From Zetaproteobacteria bacterium (lineage in GTDB: Bacteria > Pseudomonadota > Zetaproteobacteria > Mariprofundales > J009): a stretch of DNA of 35,081 nucleotides. Positions 16,864 through 25,689 of this stretch are shown here, one piece after another. Position numbers and translations under genes: made by a program. The DNA lies in NCBI GenBank assembly GCA_003696765.1, contig RFFX01000010.1:1-35081 (forward strand), given 5' to 3'. Position 1 is the stretch's first letter; every line of letters starts with the position of its first letter. The notes below the pieces were generated by a model. That model worked only from the letters and a program-made list of their open reading frames with translations, searched no databases and had not been told where the DNA came from.

Positions 16864-18429
16864 ATGACCCCCCCCTCCACCCGCTACGCGCTGCTCAGCG
16901 TCTCCGACAAGCGCGGCATCGAATCCTTCGCCCGCGGCTTGATCGCGCGCGGCTATGCGCTGCTCTCCACCGGCGGCACCGCGCGGCTGCTGCGCGAGGC
17001 CGGTATCGCGGTGCGCGAGGTGGCCGACTACACCGGCTTCCCCGAGATGATGGAGGGGCGGATCAAAACCCTCCACCCCAAGGTGCACGGCGGCATCCTC
17101 GCCCGGCGCGACCGCGACGACGACACCGCCGCCATGGCCGAGCACGGCATCGCCGACATCGCACTGGTCTGCGTCAACCTCTACCCCTTCCGCCGCACCG
17201 TCGCCCGCCCCGGATGCTCGTTGGAGGAGGCGATCGAAAACATCGACATCGGCGGCCCCTGCATGGTCCGCGCCGCAGCCAAGAACCACCGCTTCGTCAC
17301 CGTGGTGGTCGATCCCGACGACTATGAGGAGGTACTGCAGGCGATGGACCGCGGCGCCCTGGACGAGGCCCGGCGCCGCGCACTCGCCGTCAAGGCCTTC
17401 GCCCACACCGCCAGCTACGACGGCGCCATCGCCAACCACCTCTCGGCACTCGATGGCGACGGCGCAACGCGCGATTTCCCCGACATCCTCACCCGCCAGT
17501 TCCTCAGAACCGCCCATGCGCTGCGCTACGGCGAGAACCCGCATCAGGCCGGCGCCTTCTATGCCGACCCAGAGGACGATGCGGCGGGCGTCGGCATCGC
17601 CGACTGCGCATTGTTGCAGGGCAAGTCGCTCTCCTACAACAACATCGCCGACGCCGACGCCGCCTTCGCGCTGGCACGCGACTTCGACCGGCCGGCGGTG
17701 GTGATCGTCAAACACGCCAACCCCTGCGGCGTGGCGCTCGGCGCCGATCAGGCGGGGGCCTACGCCCGCGCCCGCGCCGCCGACCCGGTCTCCGCCTTCG
17801 GCGGCATCGCCGCCTTCAATCGACAGCTCACCGAGGCCACGGCGAGGCTGATCGCGGAGACCTTCATGGAGGTGGTGATCGCGCCGGGCTTCACCGACGG
17901 CGCCCGCGCCGTGCTGGCCGACAAGAAGCGGCTGCGCCTGCTGTCGGCCCCCTCGGCCGAGCCGGTGGGCGGTGGGCTGGAGTTCAAGCGGGTCCACGGC
18001 GGCCTGCTGGTGCAAGAGCGCGACACCCACCGGCTGGAGCGGTCGGGCTGCAAGGTGGTGACCCAACGGGCGCCGACCGAGACGGAGTGGGCCGACATGC
18101 TGTTCGCCTGGACGGTGGCCAAACATGTGAAGTCCAACGCCATCGTCTTCGCCAAGGAGGAGGTGACGCTGGGGATCGGCGCGGGCCAGATGAACCGGGT
18201 CCAATCCACCCGCATCGCCGCCCGGCAAGGGGGAGAAGCCGCCCGAGGCTCGGCGGTGGCCTCCGACGCCTTCTTCCCCTTCCGCGATGGAATCGACGCG
18301 CTGGCCGAGGCCGGCGCCACCGCAGTGATCCAGCCGGGGGGATCGATCCGCGACGAAGAGGTGATCGCCGCCGCCGACGAACACGGCATCGCCATGCTCT
18401 TCACCGGGATCCGCCATTTCCGACACTGA
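16864..18429 (+). CDS. purH: Bifunctional AICAR transformylase / IMP cyclohydrolase PurH
   Basis: 521 residues catalysing the last two steps of IMP synthesis. N-terminal IMP cyclohydrolase (MGS-like) domain: '[19 protein letters not shown]', '[16 protein letters not shown]', '[18 protein letters not shown]', 'VNLYPF', '[18 protein letters not shown]'. C-terminal AICAR transformylase: '[14 protein letters not shown]', '[15 protein letters not shown]', '[10 protein letters not shown]' (catalytic Lys-His), '[13 protein letters not shown]', '[12 protein letters not shown]', '[14 protein letters not shown]' and '[12 protein letters not shown]'. All key motifs intact and length normal. ATG 16864-16866 follows CAGGAACG. 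The tsaB frame begins within or just after its end. Confidence 0.97.
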   Translation: MTPPSTRYALLSVSDKRGIESFARGLIARGYALLSTGGTARLLREAGIAVREVADYTGFPEMMEGRIKTLHPKVHGGILARRDRDDDTAAMAEHGIADIALVCVNLYPFRRTVARPGCSLEEAIENIDIGGPCMVRAAAKNHRFVTVVVDPDDYEEVLQAMDRGALDEARRRALAVKAFAHTASYDGAIANHLSALDGDGATRDFPDILTRQFLRTAHALRYGENPHQAGAFYADPEDDAAGVGIADCALLQGKSLSYNNIADADAAFALARDFDRPAVVIVKHANPCGVALGADQAGAYARARAADPVSAFGGIAAFNRQLTEATARLIAETFMEVVIAPGFTDGARAVLADKKRLRLLSAPSAEPVGGGLEFKRVHGGLLVQERDTHRLERSGCKVVTQRAPTETEWADMLFAWTVAKHVKSNAIVFAKEEVTLGIGAGQMNRVQSTRIAARQGGEAARGSAVASDAFFPFRDGIDALAEAGATAVIQPGGSIRDEEVIAAADEHGIAMLFTGIRHFRH

Positions 18430-19087
18430 CGCCGACGGCCCCACCATCCTGGCGGTCGACGCCGCATGGACGCCGGCGGTCTCCTGCCTGCGCCACCGCG
18501 GTGCCTGCTACGTCGTCGCCGCCGACGAGGGGCATCCCCATTCCCGGCGGCTGCTGCCGCAGTGGGAGGAGCTGCTGCAACGCGCCGGCCTCGACTGGGC
18601 CGACCTCGACGGCTTCGCCCTCGGGATCGGGCCGGGCTCCTTCACCGGCCTGCGCGTGGCCGCCGCGCTGATCAACGGCCTCAACGCTCGCCTCGACAAG
18701 CCGGTGGCGGCGATCGACTCGCCGCTCTTGGCGGCGATGCAGTGCGGCCTGAGCGACTGCCGGGTGGTGCTGGACGCGGGCGCCGGCTGCTGCTACCTGG
18801 CCTGCTGCCGCGCGGGCGAACTCGACGGGGCGGCGCGGCTGGTCCGCTCTGACCGGCTGGCCGAACTGCTTGACGACGATCGGCCGGTGGTCAGCACGAT
18901 GGCGCGCCCGGAAGGCGTCGCCGCGCCCTGGCTCCAACCCGATCCGGGCCGCCGCCCCGCCGCGCTGGCCAAGCTGTGTCAACGGCTGGCCTGGCACACC
19001 CGCCTCCCACGCCGCCGCTTCCCCCGCTACCTGCAGCCGTCGCAGGCCGAGCGCAACGCCATCGCGACCGGGGCAGCGCCGCGCTGA
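18416..19087 (+). CDS. tsaB: TsaB-like protein for tRNA t6A37 synthesis, with no standard start codon
   Basis: TsaB is the inactive partner of TsaD in threonylcarbamoyladenosine (t6A) modification. The frame shows '[17 protein letters not shown]' (family ILAIDTA...), '[13 protein letters not shown]', the hallmark '[22 protein letters not shown]' (residues about 60-80), '[12 protein letters not shown]', and the tail '[11 protein letters not shown]'. About 223 residues, close to the usual length. Between the in-frame stop at 18362-18364 and the conserved N-terminus there is no ATG, GTG or TTG; only ATT (18416) and ATC (18446) are possible. I mark ATT 18416, overlapping purH by 14 bases, as a working start. 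A sequencing error or frameshift is an alternative. Stop at 19085-19087. Confidence 0.82.
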   Translation: MSDTDADGPTILAVDAAWTPAVSCLRHRGACYVVAADEGHPHSRRLLPQWEELLQRAGLDWADLDGFALGIGPGSFTGLRVAAALINGLNARLDKPVAAIDSPLLAAMQCGLSDCRVVLDAGAGCCYLACCRAGELDGAARLVRSDRLAELLDDDRPVVSTMARPEGVAAPWLQPDPGRRPAALAKLCQRLAWHTRLPRRRFPRYLQPSQAERNAIATGAAPR

Positions 19088-19109
19088 CCCGATCGCAACG
19101 GCCGGCCCG

Positions 19110-19172
19110 CCTCCCATGGAGGTCGAGCGACACCTCCACGGACGGGACGGGTCGCGGTCGGAATCGCTGGAT
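19110..19172 (-). repeat. Possible weak copy H of the dispersed repeat core
   Basis: On the minus strand the sequence GCGATTC..., GTCCCGTCCGTGGA, GTGTCGCTCG resembles the core at 21031-21065 (GTCCGTCCGTGGA, GTTTTGCTCG). A hairpin GGAGGT / ACCTCC is also present (about 19121-19140). No distal GCGGCC block is seen, so the match may be partly chance. It lies 20-85 bases after the tsaB stop, in the 311-base gap before the lipoprotein gene. Confidence 0.25.
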
Positions 19173-19215
19173 CGTGGCAAACCGCCACAGCGCGCCCCCG
19201 CCGACCCACCGCCCC

Positions 19216-19243
19216 TTGCATCCCCCTCCAAGCCGGATAGGGT
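19216..19243 (+). promoter_or_regulatory. Predicted promoter of the lipoprotein gene
   Basis: TTGCAT (19216-19221), 16-bp spacer, TAGGGT (19238-19243) followed by TC, matching the layout found upstream of rimP, purH and rplS. It implies a leader of about 150 bases before ATG 19399. The rest of the 19088-19398 gap holds no gene I can support. Confidence 0.5.
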
Positions 19244-19381
19244 TCCCGGCAAGATCGCCTGCAATCCGCCGTCGCAAGCGCTTCGTCCGCGACGCCGGGC
19301 CCTCGGCGGCGCGATCCCCCCATGCAGCCCCCGGCTGCGACAGTGATGCCATCGAGAGCACCAACAGAAAACACCATCTGG

Positions 19382-19389
19382 AAGGAGGA
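19382..19389 (+). promoter_or_regulatory. Strong Shine-Dalgarno of the lipoprotein gene
   Basis: AAGGAGGAG lies 9 bases before ATG 19399, the strongest ribosome-binding site in the window, and fixes the start codon. It suggests high expression. Confidence 0.8.
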
Positions 19390-19398
19390 GTGATTCGT

Positions 19399-20904
19399 AT
19401 GATCAACCAGACCAAACATCGGGAGTGGGCCGTACCGGCCGTCGGCGCCGCCGCCGTGCTGTCGCTCGGCCTGATCGCCGCCGGCTGCGGCGGCGGTGGC
19501 GGTGGCGGTGGCGGCGGCACGACCACCACGACCAGCTCGACCACCATCAGCGGCAACGCCAACCAAGGCCCATTTCAGAAGGGAGCGACGGCCGAGCTCA
19601 GGGATCTGAACGGCAACACCGTGGTATCGGGTACGGTGAGTGACAACTATGGTGCCTACTCCCTCACCACGACTTCCACCCAGATCCTGGAAGTCTATGC
19701 CGCCGGTGATTTCCTGGACGAGTATACAGGCAACATCGTGCCGAACGGAAAGATCTCCGCGGTGGTGGACGTTGCCAACCTGACCACCGGGAAGAGCATC
19801 AATCCCAACGTCGCGACGGAAATCGCGGCCCAGATCGTGAAGAAGAAGGGGACCAACGTCACCTCGGCCGACATCCAGGCCGCCAAGACCCAGGTCGCTC
19901 AGGCGCTCGGGCTGAGTTCTACGGCGGACATCGATACCATCAATCCGCTCGATATCTACTCCGGCGGGGCGGATGCCGCCAAAGTTCTGACAGTGTCGAC
20001 TACGATCGGTGAGGCGTTGAAGACCGGCGCCGCGGCTGATGTCGCCACGGTCATGCAGAAGATGGCCGACGACCTCTATAGCGAGGGGGCGCTGATCGGC
20101 ACGAACTCCAAGGCGATCGGCCTCGATACCTATGCGCAGGATGTGGCCAGTGCCATAACCGACATCCTGCAGACCGTGAACAGCTACTCCAACGCCACGG
20201 TCAGCCCCTACGATGCGGTGCAGCAGGACAACACCCTGCTGACCACGGTCACTACGGCGGCCACCAGCGCGGTCACCGAAGCCACGACCGTGAAGGTGGT
20301 GGACGTCTACGGCTTCACCACCGTCTCCGACACCGCGGGGACCAACACCTATACCACCTTCACCGTCGATCAGTACGGCAAGGCAACGGTTGCTTCCGGG
20401 GGGGGCACCACTCCGTACAACAACGTGATCGTCTACCTCAAGGCCGGAGCGGGCCAAGACTACTATGTCGAGAACTACAGTGGTGATGTCTACAGCTCGC
20501 TCACCCTGGACATCAAGGACGCCAACGGAAAGCGGTCGATCAATGCGACGTTGAGCGATGTCGTGGTAACGGTCTCCGGAACCAAGATCACGGCGGTGAC
20601 CGTGCCGGCCAACGCAACCCTGACGGTCAACAGCGCGACCGACTCCGCCGGGAACACGGTGACCGTCGGCGCGCTGACCAACGTGGCCGCGGACACGGTG
20701 GCCACGGTGGACACCAGCGGTAATGTGGCCGTGGATGTGAGCCAGCTGCTCTCCATCATCCAGAACAAGGCCAACAACACCTCGCTGAACGTGCTGAACA
20801 CCGCGGGGACGTTCAGCTTCACCATCACGTTCAACGGCATCAATCTGGGGCAGAACGGAACCAAGTTCGGCTCCTCGATCACGGGGTCGATCACGACCCA
20901 GTAA
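19399..20904 (+). CDS. Surface/secreted lipoprotein with poly-Gly and Thr-rich N-terminus, function unknown
   Basis: 501 residues. Signal peptide with lipobox 'GLIAAGC' (Cys about residue 30), then ten consecutive Gly (codons 19489-19518, GGC/GGT alternating) and a Thr/Ser-rich stretch acting as a flexible tether. Residues about 52-100 ('GPFQKGATAELRDLNGNTVVSG', 'NYGAYSLT') look like a carboxypeptidase-regulatory-like beta domain; the middle is helical ('VATEIAAQIVKKKG', 'DIQAAKTQVAQALGLS'), and the C-terminal 180 residues are beta-rich with many Thr/Val/Asn, like surface or adhesin-type domains. Third-position base use is less GC-rich than in neighbours, consistent with high expression or transfer. 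Followed by a strong terminator, so monocistronic. No enzyme motif seen. Outer-membrane anchoring is inferred. Confidence 0.85.
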   Translation: MINQTKHREWAVPAVGAAAVLSLGLIAAGCGGGGGGGGGGTTTTTSSTTISGNANQGPFQKGATAELRDLNGNTVVSGTVSDNYGAYSLTTTSTQILEVYAAGDFLDEYTGNIVPNGKISAVVDVANLTTGKSINPNVATEIAAQIVKKKGTNVTSADIQAAKTQVAQALGLSSTADIDTINPLDIYSGGADAAKVLTVSTTIGEALKTGAAADVATVMQKMADDLYSEGALIGTNSKAIGLDTYAQDVASAITDILQTVNSYSNATVSPYDAVQQDNTLLTTVTTAATSAVTEATTVKVVDVYGFTTVSDTAGTNTYTTFTVDQYGKATVASGGGTTPYNNVIVYLKAGAGQDYYVENYSGDVYSSLTLDIKDANGKRSINATLSDVVVTVSGTKITAVTVPANATLTVNSATDSAGNTVTVGALTNVAADTVATVDTSGNVAVDVSQLLSIIQNKANNTSLNVLNTAGTFSFTITFNGINLGQNGTKFGSSITGSITTQ

Positions 20905-20929
20905 GACGCCGCCACTGTGCAGTTGCGAG

Positions 20930-20957
20930 TGGGGGCCCGACCGGGCCCCCATTTCGT
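20930..20957 (+). terminator. Intrinsic terminator after the lipoprotein gene
   Basis: A perfect 10-bp stem TGGGGGCCCG / CGGGCCCCCA (20930-20939 and 20942-20951) with a 2-base loop, followed by TTTCGTTTG. It begins 25 bases after the stop codon. Confidence 0.85.
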
Positions 20958-20980
20958 TTGCACCCTTTGTCCAAAACGAT

Positions 20981-20996
20981 GGGTTCTTGCGAACCC
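20981..20996 (+). repeat. Hairpin with TTGC loop flanking repeat copy D
   Basis: GGGTTC / GAACCC arms around TTGC, preceded by GAT. The TTCTTGCGA(A/G) loop-stem pattern is the same as in copies B and C, so it is probably a further fragment of the dispersed family. Lies 24 bases after the terminator. Confidence 0.5.
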
Positions 20997-21026
20997 CTCT
21001 TGAATCCGTGTGCGATGATGCCATGA

Positions 21027-21175
21027 TGGAATCGCAAAACGTCCGTCCGTGGACGTTTTGCTCGGCGGGAATCGAAAAGCGATGTTTTCGATCGCCTTAC
21101 AAAACAGTCGCCTGCATGCGCAAGCTCCCGTTTTACGCGGCCGTCCTGGCCGCGGATGCCGGCTTCTTCGAAGCC
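21027..21175 (+). repeat. Copy D of dispersed hairpin repeat (most complete), upstream of an OM protein gene
   Basis: Four perfect hairpins in a row: (1) 11-bp arms GCAAAACGTCC / GGACGTTTTGC around GTCCGT (21034-21061); (2) 8-bp arms ATCGAAAA / TTTTCGAT around GCGATG (21071-21092); (3) 7-bp arms CGCGGCC / GGCCGCG around GTCCT (21136-21154); (4) GGCTTC / GAAGCC around TTC (21161-21175). Between (2) and (3) is CTGCATGCGCAAGCTCCCGT. It aligns over about 125 bases with the inverted copy at 27281-27418 and with copy A. It ends 17 bases before the start codon of the outer-membrane protein gene, so it would form its mRNA leader if transcription starts upstream. Confidence 0.75.
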
Positions 21176-21192
21176 GTCAACCCATAAACAAC

Positions 21193-22323
21193 ATGGATGT
21201 AACGCCGAAGATCATGCCTGATCGCCTTCTCGTCATCCTTCTTCCGCTGTTCATCCTGTGTGCCGGTCGGCCGACGCAAGCACTGGAACTTCCCCTGACG
21301 ATCTCCATGCAGCGGCCGATGGTGGCGATGGCCAGGAGTGGAGATCTCGCCGCATGGCTGCAGTACGACGAGTTCAGCCCGCAGTTCGACCTGTTCGACT
21401 TCCGCGCCAACACCGGCACCACCTCGACCATCGATCTACACACCACCTGGTTCGGCGGCCTCGCCTGGGGGGTGAGCAAGCGACTGAGGCTGAGCTACCA
21501 GTACTCCACCTCCCGCCAGGAGAGCAGCCGCCAGGTGGAGCCGCGTGCACTCCACACCCGCTACACCGGCCACGAGCTGCGGGCGCAATACACGCTCTGG
21601 CAGCGCTATCCCCTGATGGCGACCATCGAGGCGGGGTATCGTGCCCACACGAGCGGCACCGAGGCGTTTCACGCCTACTTCGTGGGCACCACGACACAAC
21701 TCTCCTACGTCTCGATCAACAACCTGCGATACGACGGTAAAACGGGGAACATCAGCACGACGGACGGTAGCCCCTTGGCCACCTTCCAGACCAAGGACCG
21801 CGCCTGGCTGGTCGCCGGCCGGCTGCTCTACGAGCCGGCCGACAACCTCAACATCGCCTTCGGTCTGGAGCTGCGCCGGCTGACCGTCGAGGCATCCTTC
21901 CTCGTGCCGGCGCTGAACACCCCGGGCGTATTGGCACTGGTGCAGGGCTTCTCCAAGTTCCAGTCGTTCCAGCAGGACATCCCCCAATCCACCCCCTGGC
22001 ACGAAACCCACATCCTGCTGCAGGCCGCGCTCAACTGGCAGCCGTGGGATCGGCTCACCCTCGGCGCCGATCTGACCCACTACCAGATCCAACGCTCCGG
22101 CTACATCCCCAGCCCCAAGCGGCCGGTGCAGTACAACACCGCCGACCAGCTCGACGGCTACATCTTCTGGCGGGCGTTCAAGCACCTCACCCTCTACGGC
22201 CACGGCCGCGCCTCCACCCGCTACCTGCTCGGCGATCTTCCGCTGGCCTACAACTCGCGCTCCAACCACCGCTTCGGCAACCCCTACGGCTTTCTCTCCG
22301 CCGGAGGCGTGCTCTCGTTCTGA
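21193..22323 (+). CDS. Outer-membrane beta-barrel protein, function unknown
   Basis: 376 residues from ATG 21193-21195 (MDVTPKIMPDR); an internal ATG at 21214 is an alternative. A signal peptide ('RLLVILLPLFILCAGRPTQALE') is followed by many alternating hydrophobic/polar strands rich in Tyr/Thr/Arg ('KRLRLSYQYSTSRQ', 'HELRAQYTLWQRY', 'DNLNIAFGLELRRLTVEASF', 'DRLTLGADLTHYQIQRSGY', 'HLTLYGHGRASTRYLL') and a C-terminal 'SAGGVLSF' ending in Phe, the signal for BAM-mediated insertion of barrel proteins. About 14-16 strands can be imagined, but I do not recognise the family; porin- or MtrB-like roles are not supported by specific motifs. Its leader consists of the hairpin repeat D. Ends 36 bases before the sdh promoter. 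Confidence 0.8.
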   Translation: MDVTPKIMPDRLLVILLPLFILCAGRPTQALELPLTISMQRPMVAMARSGDLAAWLQYDEFSPQFDLFDFRANTGTTSTIDLHTTWFGGLAWGVSKRLRLSYQYSTSRQESSRQVEPRALHTRYTGHELRAQYTLWQRYPLMATIEAGYRAHTSGTEAFHAYFVGTTTQLSYVSINNLRYDGKTGNISTTDGSPLATFQTKDRAWLVAGRLLYEPADNLNIAFGLELRRLTVEASFLVPALNTPGVLALVQGFSKFQSFQQDIPQSTPWHETHILLQAALNWQPWDRLTLGADLTHYQIQRSGYIPSPKRPVQYNTADQLDGYIFWRAFKHLTLYGHGRASTRYLLGDLPLAYNSRSNHRFGNPYGFLSAGGVLSF

Positions 22324-22359
22324 TCCGGCCCCGGTCGATCCGACCCGGCCGTACCTCCC

Positions 22360-22388
22360 TTGACAACCCGCTCCCTCTCCGCTAGAGC
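22360..22388 (+). promoter_or_regulatory. Predicted sdhCDAB promoter
   Basis: TTGACA (22360-22365), 17-bp spacer, TAGAGC (22383-22388). The predicted transcription start falls about 22395, within two or three bases of the sdhC ATG at 22397, so the sdhC message may be leaderless. Confidence 0.5.
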
Positions 22389-22396
22389 TGCACCCT

Positions 22397-22789
22397 ATGG
22401 CGCCGGACGATGCCACACCCGCCCGCACGGTCACCGCCCCGCACCTGGCCATCTACCGCTGGTCGTGGCCGATGGCCGCCAGCATCACCCACCGCATCAG
22501 CGGGCTGCTGCTCGCCCTCTCCCTCCCCTTCTATCTCCTACTGCTCGCCCTGCTCGGCGGCGGCCCGGCCGACTTCCAGCACGGGCTGGCGCTGCTCCAC
22601 TCCTTCGGCGGCGGGCTGCTGCTCTGGCTCTCGGGCAGCGCACTCTGCTACCACCTGTGCAACGGCATCCGCTTCCTGCTGCTCGACGCCGGCCTGGGCG
22701 AGGAGCGCGCCACCATGATCCGCGTGGCGCGCTGGCCCTTCGTCGCCACCGCCATCGGCGCGCTGCTGCTCGCCGTGGTGCTGCTGTGA
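22397..22789 (+). CDS. sdhC: Succinate dehydrogenase cytochrome b556 subunit SdhC
   Basis: 130 residues with three membrane helices. 'PHLAIYRWSWPMAASITHRISGLLLAL' is the standard SdhC entry (SPHLxIY....SI.HRiTG), with the Ser/Arg pair near the quinone site; the second helix carries 'ALCYHLCNGIRFLLLD' (HxxNGIRHLxWD motif) with a His likely to ligate heme b. No ribosome-binding site precedes ATG 22397, consistent with a leaderless mRNA. It anchors SdhAB with SdhD. Stop overlaps the sdhD GTG. Confidence 0.92.
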   Translation: MAPDDATPARTVTAPHLAIYRWSWPMAASITHRISGLLLALSLPFYLLLLALLGGGPADFQHGLALLHSFGGGLLLWLSGSALCYHLCNGIRFLLLDAGLGEERATMIRVARWPFVATAIGALLLAVVLL

Positions 22790-23157
22790 CCGCCCCGCAG
22801 CGCCGTTACCGGCTGGGCACCGCCCACAACGGCCTCTCCGACTGGTACCTGCAGCGCATCTCCGCCGTGCTGCTGGCGCTGCTGCTGCCGGCCGCCTTCC
22901 TGCTGCTGCTCTGTGTGCGCGGCGGCGGCTACGACCACGCCTCGCTGTGGAGCCTGCTGCACCACCCGTGGCTGCGCGTGCTCCACTCGCTGCTCGCCGG
23001 CGCGCTCATCCTCCACCTCTACACCGGGCTGAAGGTGATCGTCGAGGATTACCTGCACGCCCCCTGCCTGCGGGTGATCGCCTCCGGCGCACTGGCCACC
23101 GCCGGATTCGCGTTGCTGGGCTGGTGGCTCGCCGCCGTCTGGCGCTGGACGATGTAG
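22786..23157 (+). CDS. sdhD: Succinate dehydrogenase hydrophobic anchor subunit SdhD
   Basis: 123 residues; GTG start overlaps the sdhC stop (GTGA). Begins '[29 protein letters not shown]' (SG..dwllqRvsAv.l), and the second helix region has '[26 protein letters not shown]' (H..G...viEDYvh), including the candidate heme-ligand His and the conserved D-Y near the ubiquinone site. Three membrane segments. Completes the membrane anchor of complex II. Confidence 0.92.
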   Translation: MTAPQRRYRLGTAHNGLSDWYLQRISAVLLALLLPAAFLLLLCVRGGGYDHASLWSLLHHPWLRVLHSLLAGALILHLYTGLKVIVEDYLHAPCLRVIASGALATAGFALLGWWLAAVWRWTM

Positions 23158-23161
23158 CGCC

Positions 23162-24967
23162 GTGGCCTACCTCTCCACCGACCGTGTCGAGCACCATTTC
23201 CACGATGTGGTGATCATCGGCGCCGGCGGCGCCGGGCTGCGCTGCGCGCTGCAACTGGCCGACGCCGGCCACCGGGTGGCGGTGGTGAGCAAAGTGCTGC
23301 CCACCCGCTCACACACCGTCGCCGCCCAGGGGGGAATCAACGCCGCGCTGGGCAACGTGGTCTCCGACCACTGGCTGTGGCACATGTACGACACGGTCAA
23401 GGGCTCCGACTACCTGGGCGATCAGGACGCCATCGAATACATGTGCCGCGCCGCGCCGCTGGTGGTGCGCGAGCTGGAGCATCAGGGGGTTCCCTTCTCC
23501 CGGCTGGAGAGCGGCCGCATCTACCAGCGCCCCTTCGGCGGCCAGTCCCGGGCCATGGGAGAGGGGGGGCAGGCCGCCCGCACCTGCGCCGCCGCCGATC
23601 GCACCGGCCACGCCATCCTCCACACCCTCTACCAGCAGAACCTGCGCGCCGGCACCCACTTCTACGAGGAGTTCTTCGCCCTCGACCTGATCACCGACGG
23701 TGACGGCTGCCACGGTGTGATGGCGTGGGAGATCGCCCGCGGCGCCTTCCACCTCTTCCAGAGCAAGGCGCTGGTGCTGGCCACCGGCGGTTGCGGCCGC
23801 ATCTTCCGCACCACCACCAACGCACACATCAACACCGGTGACGGCGGCGCGCTGGTGCTCGACGCCGGCTACCAGGTGGAGGACATGGAGTTCTTCCAGT
23901 TCCACCCCACCGGCATCGCCAACGTCGGACCGCTGATCACCGAGGGGGTGCGCGGTGAAGGGGGCTACCTGCTCAATGCCGACGGAGAGCGCTTCATGGA
24001 GCGCTACGCACCCACCGCCAAGGATCTGGCCAGCCGCGATGTCGTCTCCCGGGCCATCGCCCAGGAGATCCGCGAAGGGCGCGGCTGCGGGCCGAACAAG
24101 GATTTCGTCTGGCTCAAGCTCGACCACCTCGGCGCGGATCTGATCCGCGAGCGGCTGCCCAACATCCACCAGCTGGCGCTGCGCTTCGCCGCGGTGGACT
24201 GCACCCGCGAGCCGATCCCGGTGCAGCCGACCGCCCACTACACCATGGGCGGCATTCCGACCAACCGCTTCGGCGAGGTGGTGGTCAGCCGCGACGGAGG
24301 GGGCGAGGAACCGATCCCCGGCCTCTACGCCATCGGCGAGGCGGCCTGTGTCTCGGTCCATGGCGCCAACCGGCTGGGCGGCAACTCGCTGCTCGAGATC
24401 GTCGTCTTCGGACGTGCCTGCGGCAACCGGGTGATGAAGTGGCTCAAGCACCACCGCTACCACACCAACCTGCCGCCGGACTGCTGGCAGCCCGGGGTGG
24501 AGCGGGTCGAACGCTGGCTCGACCCCGCCCCCGACCGGGACAACGATCCGGAGGCGCTGGCCACCCTGCGCACGCAGATGCAGCAGACCATGCAGACCCA
24601 CTTCGGCGTCTATCGCGACCGTGGGGGGATGCAGGAGGGGCTGGAACGGCTCGACCAGCTCCACCGCCGGTTGCGTGAGGTGGCCATCCGCGACCGCAAC
24701 CGCATCTTCAACAGCGCGCTGATCGAGGCGCTGGAGCTGGAAAACCTGATGGCCATGGCACGGGCCACGGCGACGGGTGCCGCAGCCCGCACCGAATCGC
24801 GCGGCGCCCACGCCCGCGAGGACTACCCCGAGCGCGACGACCGCAACTGGCTCAAACACACGTTGGTCCGCCTCGACGGCGACGGCGCCATCCGGCTCGA
24901 CTACAAGCCGGTGCGGATGAAGCCGATGACGGTGGAGAGCTTCCCGCCGAAGAAGCGGGTCTACTGA
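23162..24967 (+). CDS. sdhA: Succinate dehydrogenase flavoprotein subunit SdhA
   Basis: 601 residues from GTG 23162-23164, 4 bases after the sdhD stop. FAD-binding '[15 protein letters not shown]' and '[16 protein letters not shown]' with H51 as the covalent FAD attachment site; '[19 protein letters not shown]', '[13 protein letters not shown]', '[13 protein letters not shown]', '[10 protein letters not shown]', '[18 protein letters not shown]' and the C-terminal '[17 protein letters not shown]' with catalytic Arg. Very close to the alphaproteobacterial/mitochondrial pattern. Oxidises succinate to fumarate on the cytoplasmic side. The covalent flavin is expected to need the SdhE-like protein encoded downstream. 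Confidence 0.97.
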   Translation: MAYLSTDRVEHHFHDVVIIGAGGAGLRCALQLADAGHRVAVVSKVLPTRSHTVAAQGGINAALGNVVSDHWLWHMYDTVKGSDYLGDQDAIEYMCRAAPLVVRELEHQGVPFSRLESGRIYQRPFGGQSRAMGEGGQAARTCAAADRTGHAILHTLYQQNLRAGTHFYEEFFALDLITDGDGCHGVMAWEIARGAFHLFQSKALVLATGGCGRIFRTTTNAHINTGDGGALVLDAGYQVEDMEFFQFHPTGIANVGPLITEGVRGEGGYLLNADGERFMERYAPTAKDLASRDVVSRAIAQEIREGRGCGPNKDFVWLKLDHLGADLIRERLPNIHQLALRFAAVDCTREPIPVQPTAHYTMGGIPTNRFGEVVVSRDGGGEEPIPGLYAIGEAACVSVHGANRLGGNSLLEIVVFGRACGNRVMKWLKHHRYHTNLPPDCWQPGVERVERWLDPAPDRDNDPEALATLRTQMQQTMQTHFGVYRDRGGMQEGLERLDQLHRRLREVAIRDRNRIFNSALIEALELENLMAMARATATGAAARTESRGAHAREDYPERDDRNWLKHTLVRLDGDGAIRLDYKPVRMKPMTVESFPPKKRVY

Positions 24968-24972
24968 TTGCC

Positions 24973-25689
24973 ATGAGCCGGACAGAGATCATCCAGCTCG
25001 ACATCTACCGCTACGATCCGGAGGGGGGGCTCGATCCACGGCTGCAGCGCTTCGAGGTGCCCTGCTCCGGGCCGGGGATGAAGCTGCTCGACGCGCTCAA
25101 CCACATCAAATGGCACATCGACCCGACGCTGACCTACCGCCGCTCCTGCGGCGAGGGGGTGTGCGGCTCCGACGGCATGAACATCAACGGTGTCAACGGT
25201 CTGGCCTGCATCACGCCGGTCGCCGGCCTGGCCCGGCCGATCACCCTCCACCCGCTGCCCGGACTGCCGGTGATCCGCGACCTGGTGGTCGACACCCGCC
25301 ACTTCTTCGAGCAGTACCGTCAGGTCAAGCCGTGGCTGCGCAACGACCACCCCACCCCCGAGCACGAGCGGCTGCAGAGCCCGGAGGAGCGGGCACGGCT
25401 CGACGGCAAGTACGAGTGCATCCTCTGCGCCTGCTGCACCACCTCCTGTCCGTCGTGGTGGTGGAACGGCGAGCGCTTCCTCGGACCGGCTGCGCTGCTG
25501 CAGGCCGACCGCTGGATCAGCGACAGCCGTGACGAGGCCACCGGTGAACGGCTCGACGCGCTGGAGGACGCCTTCAAACTCTACCGCTGCCACCAGATCA
25601 TGAACTGCGCCCAGGCATGTCCCAAGGAGCTCAACCCGACCGCGGCGATCAACCACATCAAGCGGGCGCTGCTCACGCGCAAGAGCTGA
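24973..25689 (+). CDS. sdhB: Succinate dehydrogenase iron-sulfur subunit SdhB
   Basis: 238 residues. N-terminal ferredoxin-like domain with [2Fe-2S] ligands C59, C64, D67 (Asp in place of Cys, as in E. coli) and C79 ('CGEGVCGSDGMNING..LAC'); C-terminal domain with C149-x2-C152-x2-C155-x3-C159 ('CILCACCTTSCP') and C206, C212, C216 ('CHQIMNCAQACPKELNP') for the [4Fe-4S] and [3Fe-4S] clusters. Passes electrons from SdhA to the quinone site. ATG 24973 lies 5 bases after the sdhA stop. Confidence 0.97.
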   Translation: MSRTEIIQLDIYRYDPEGGLDPRLQRFEVPCSGPGMKLLDALNHIKWHIDPTLTYRRSCGEGVCGSDGMNINGVNGLACITPVAGLARPITLHPLPGLPVIRDLVVDTRHFFEQYRQVKPWLRNDHPTPEHERLQSPEERARLDGKYECILCACCTTSCPSWWWNGERFLGPAALLQADRWISDSRDEATGERLDALEDAFKLYRCHQIMNCAQACPKELNPTAAINHIKRALLTRKS

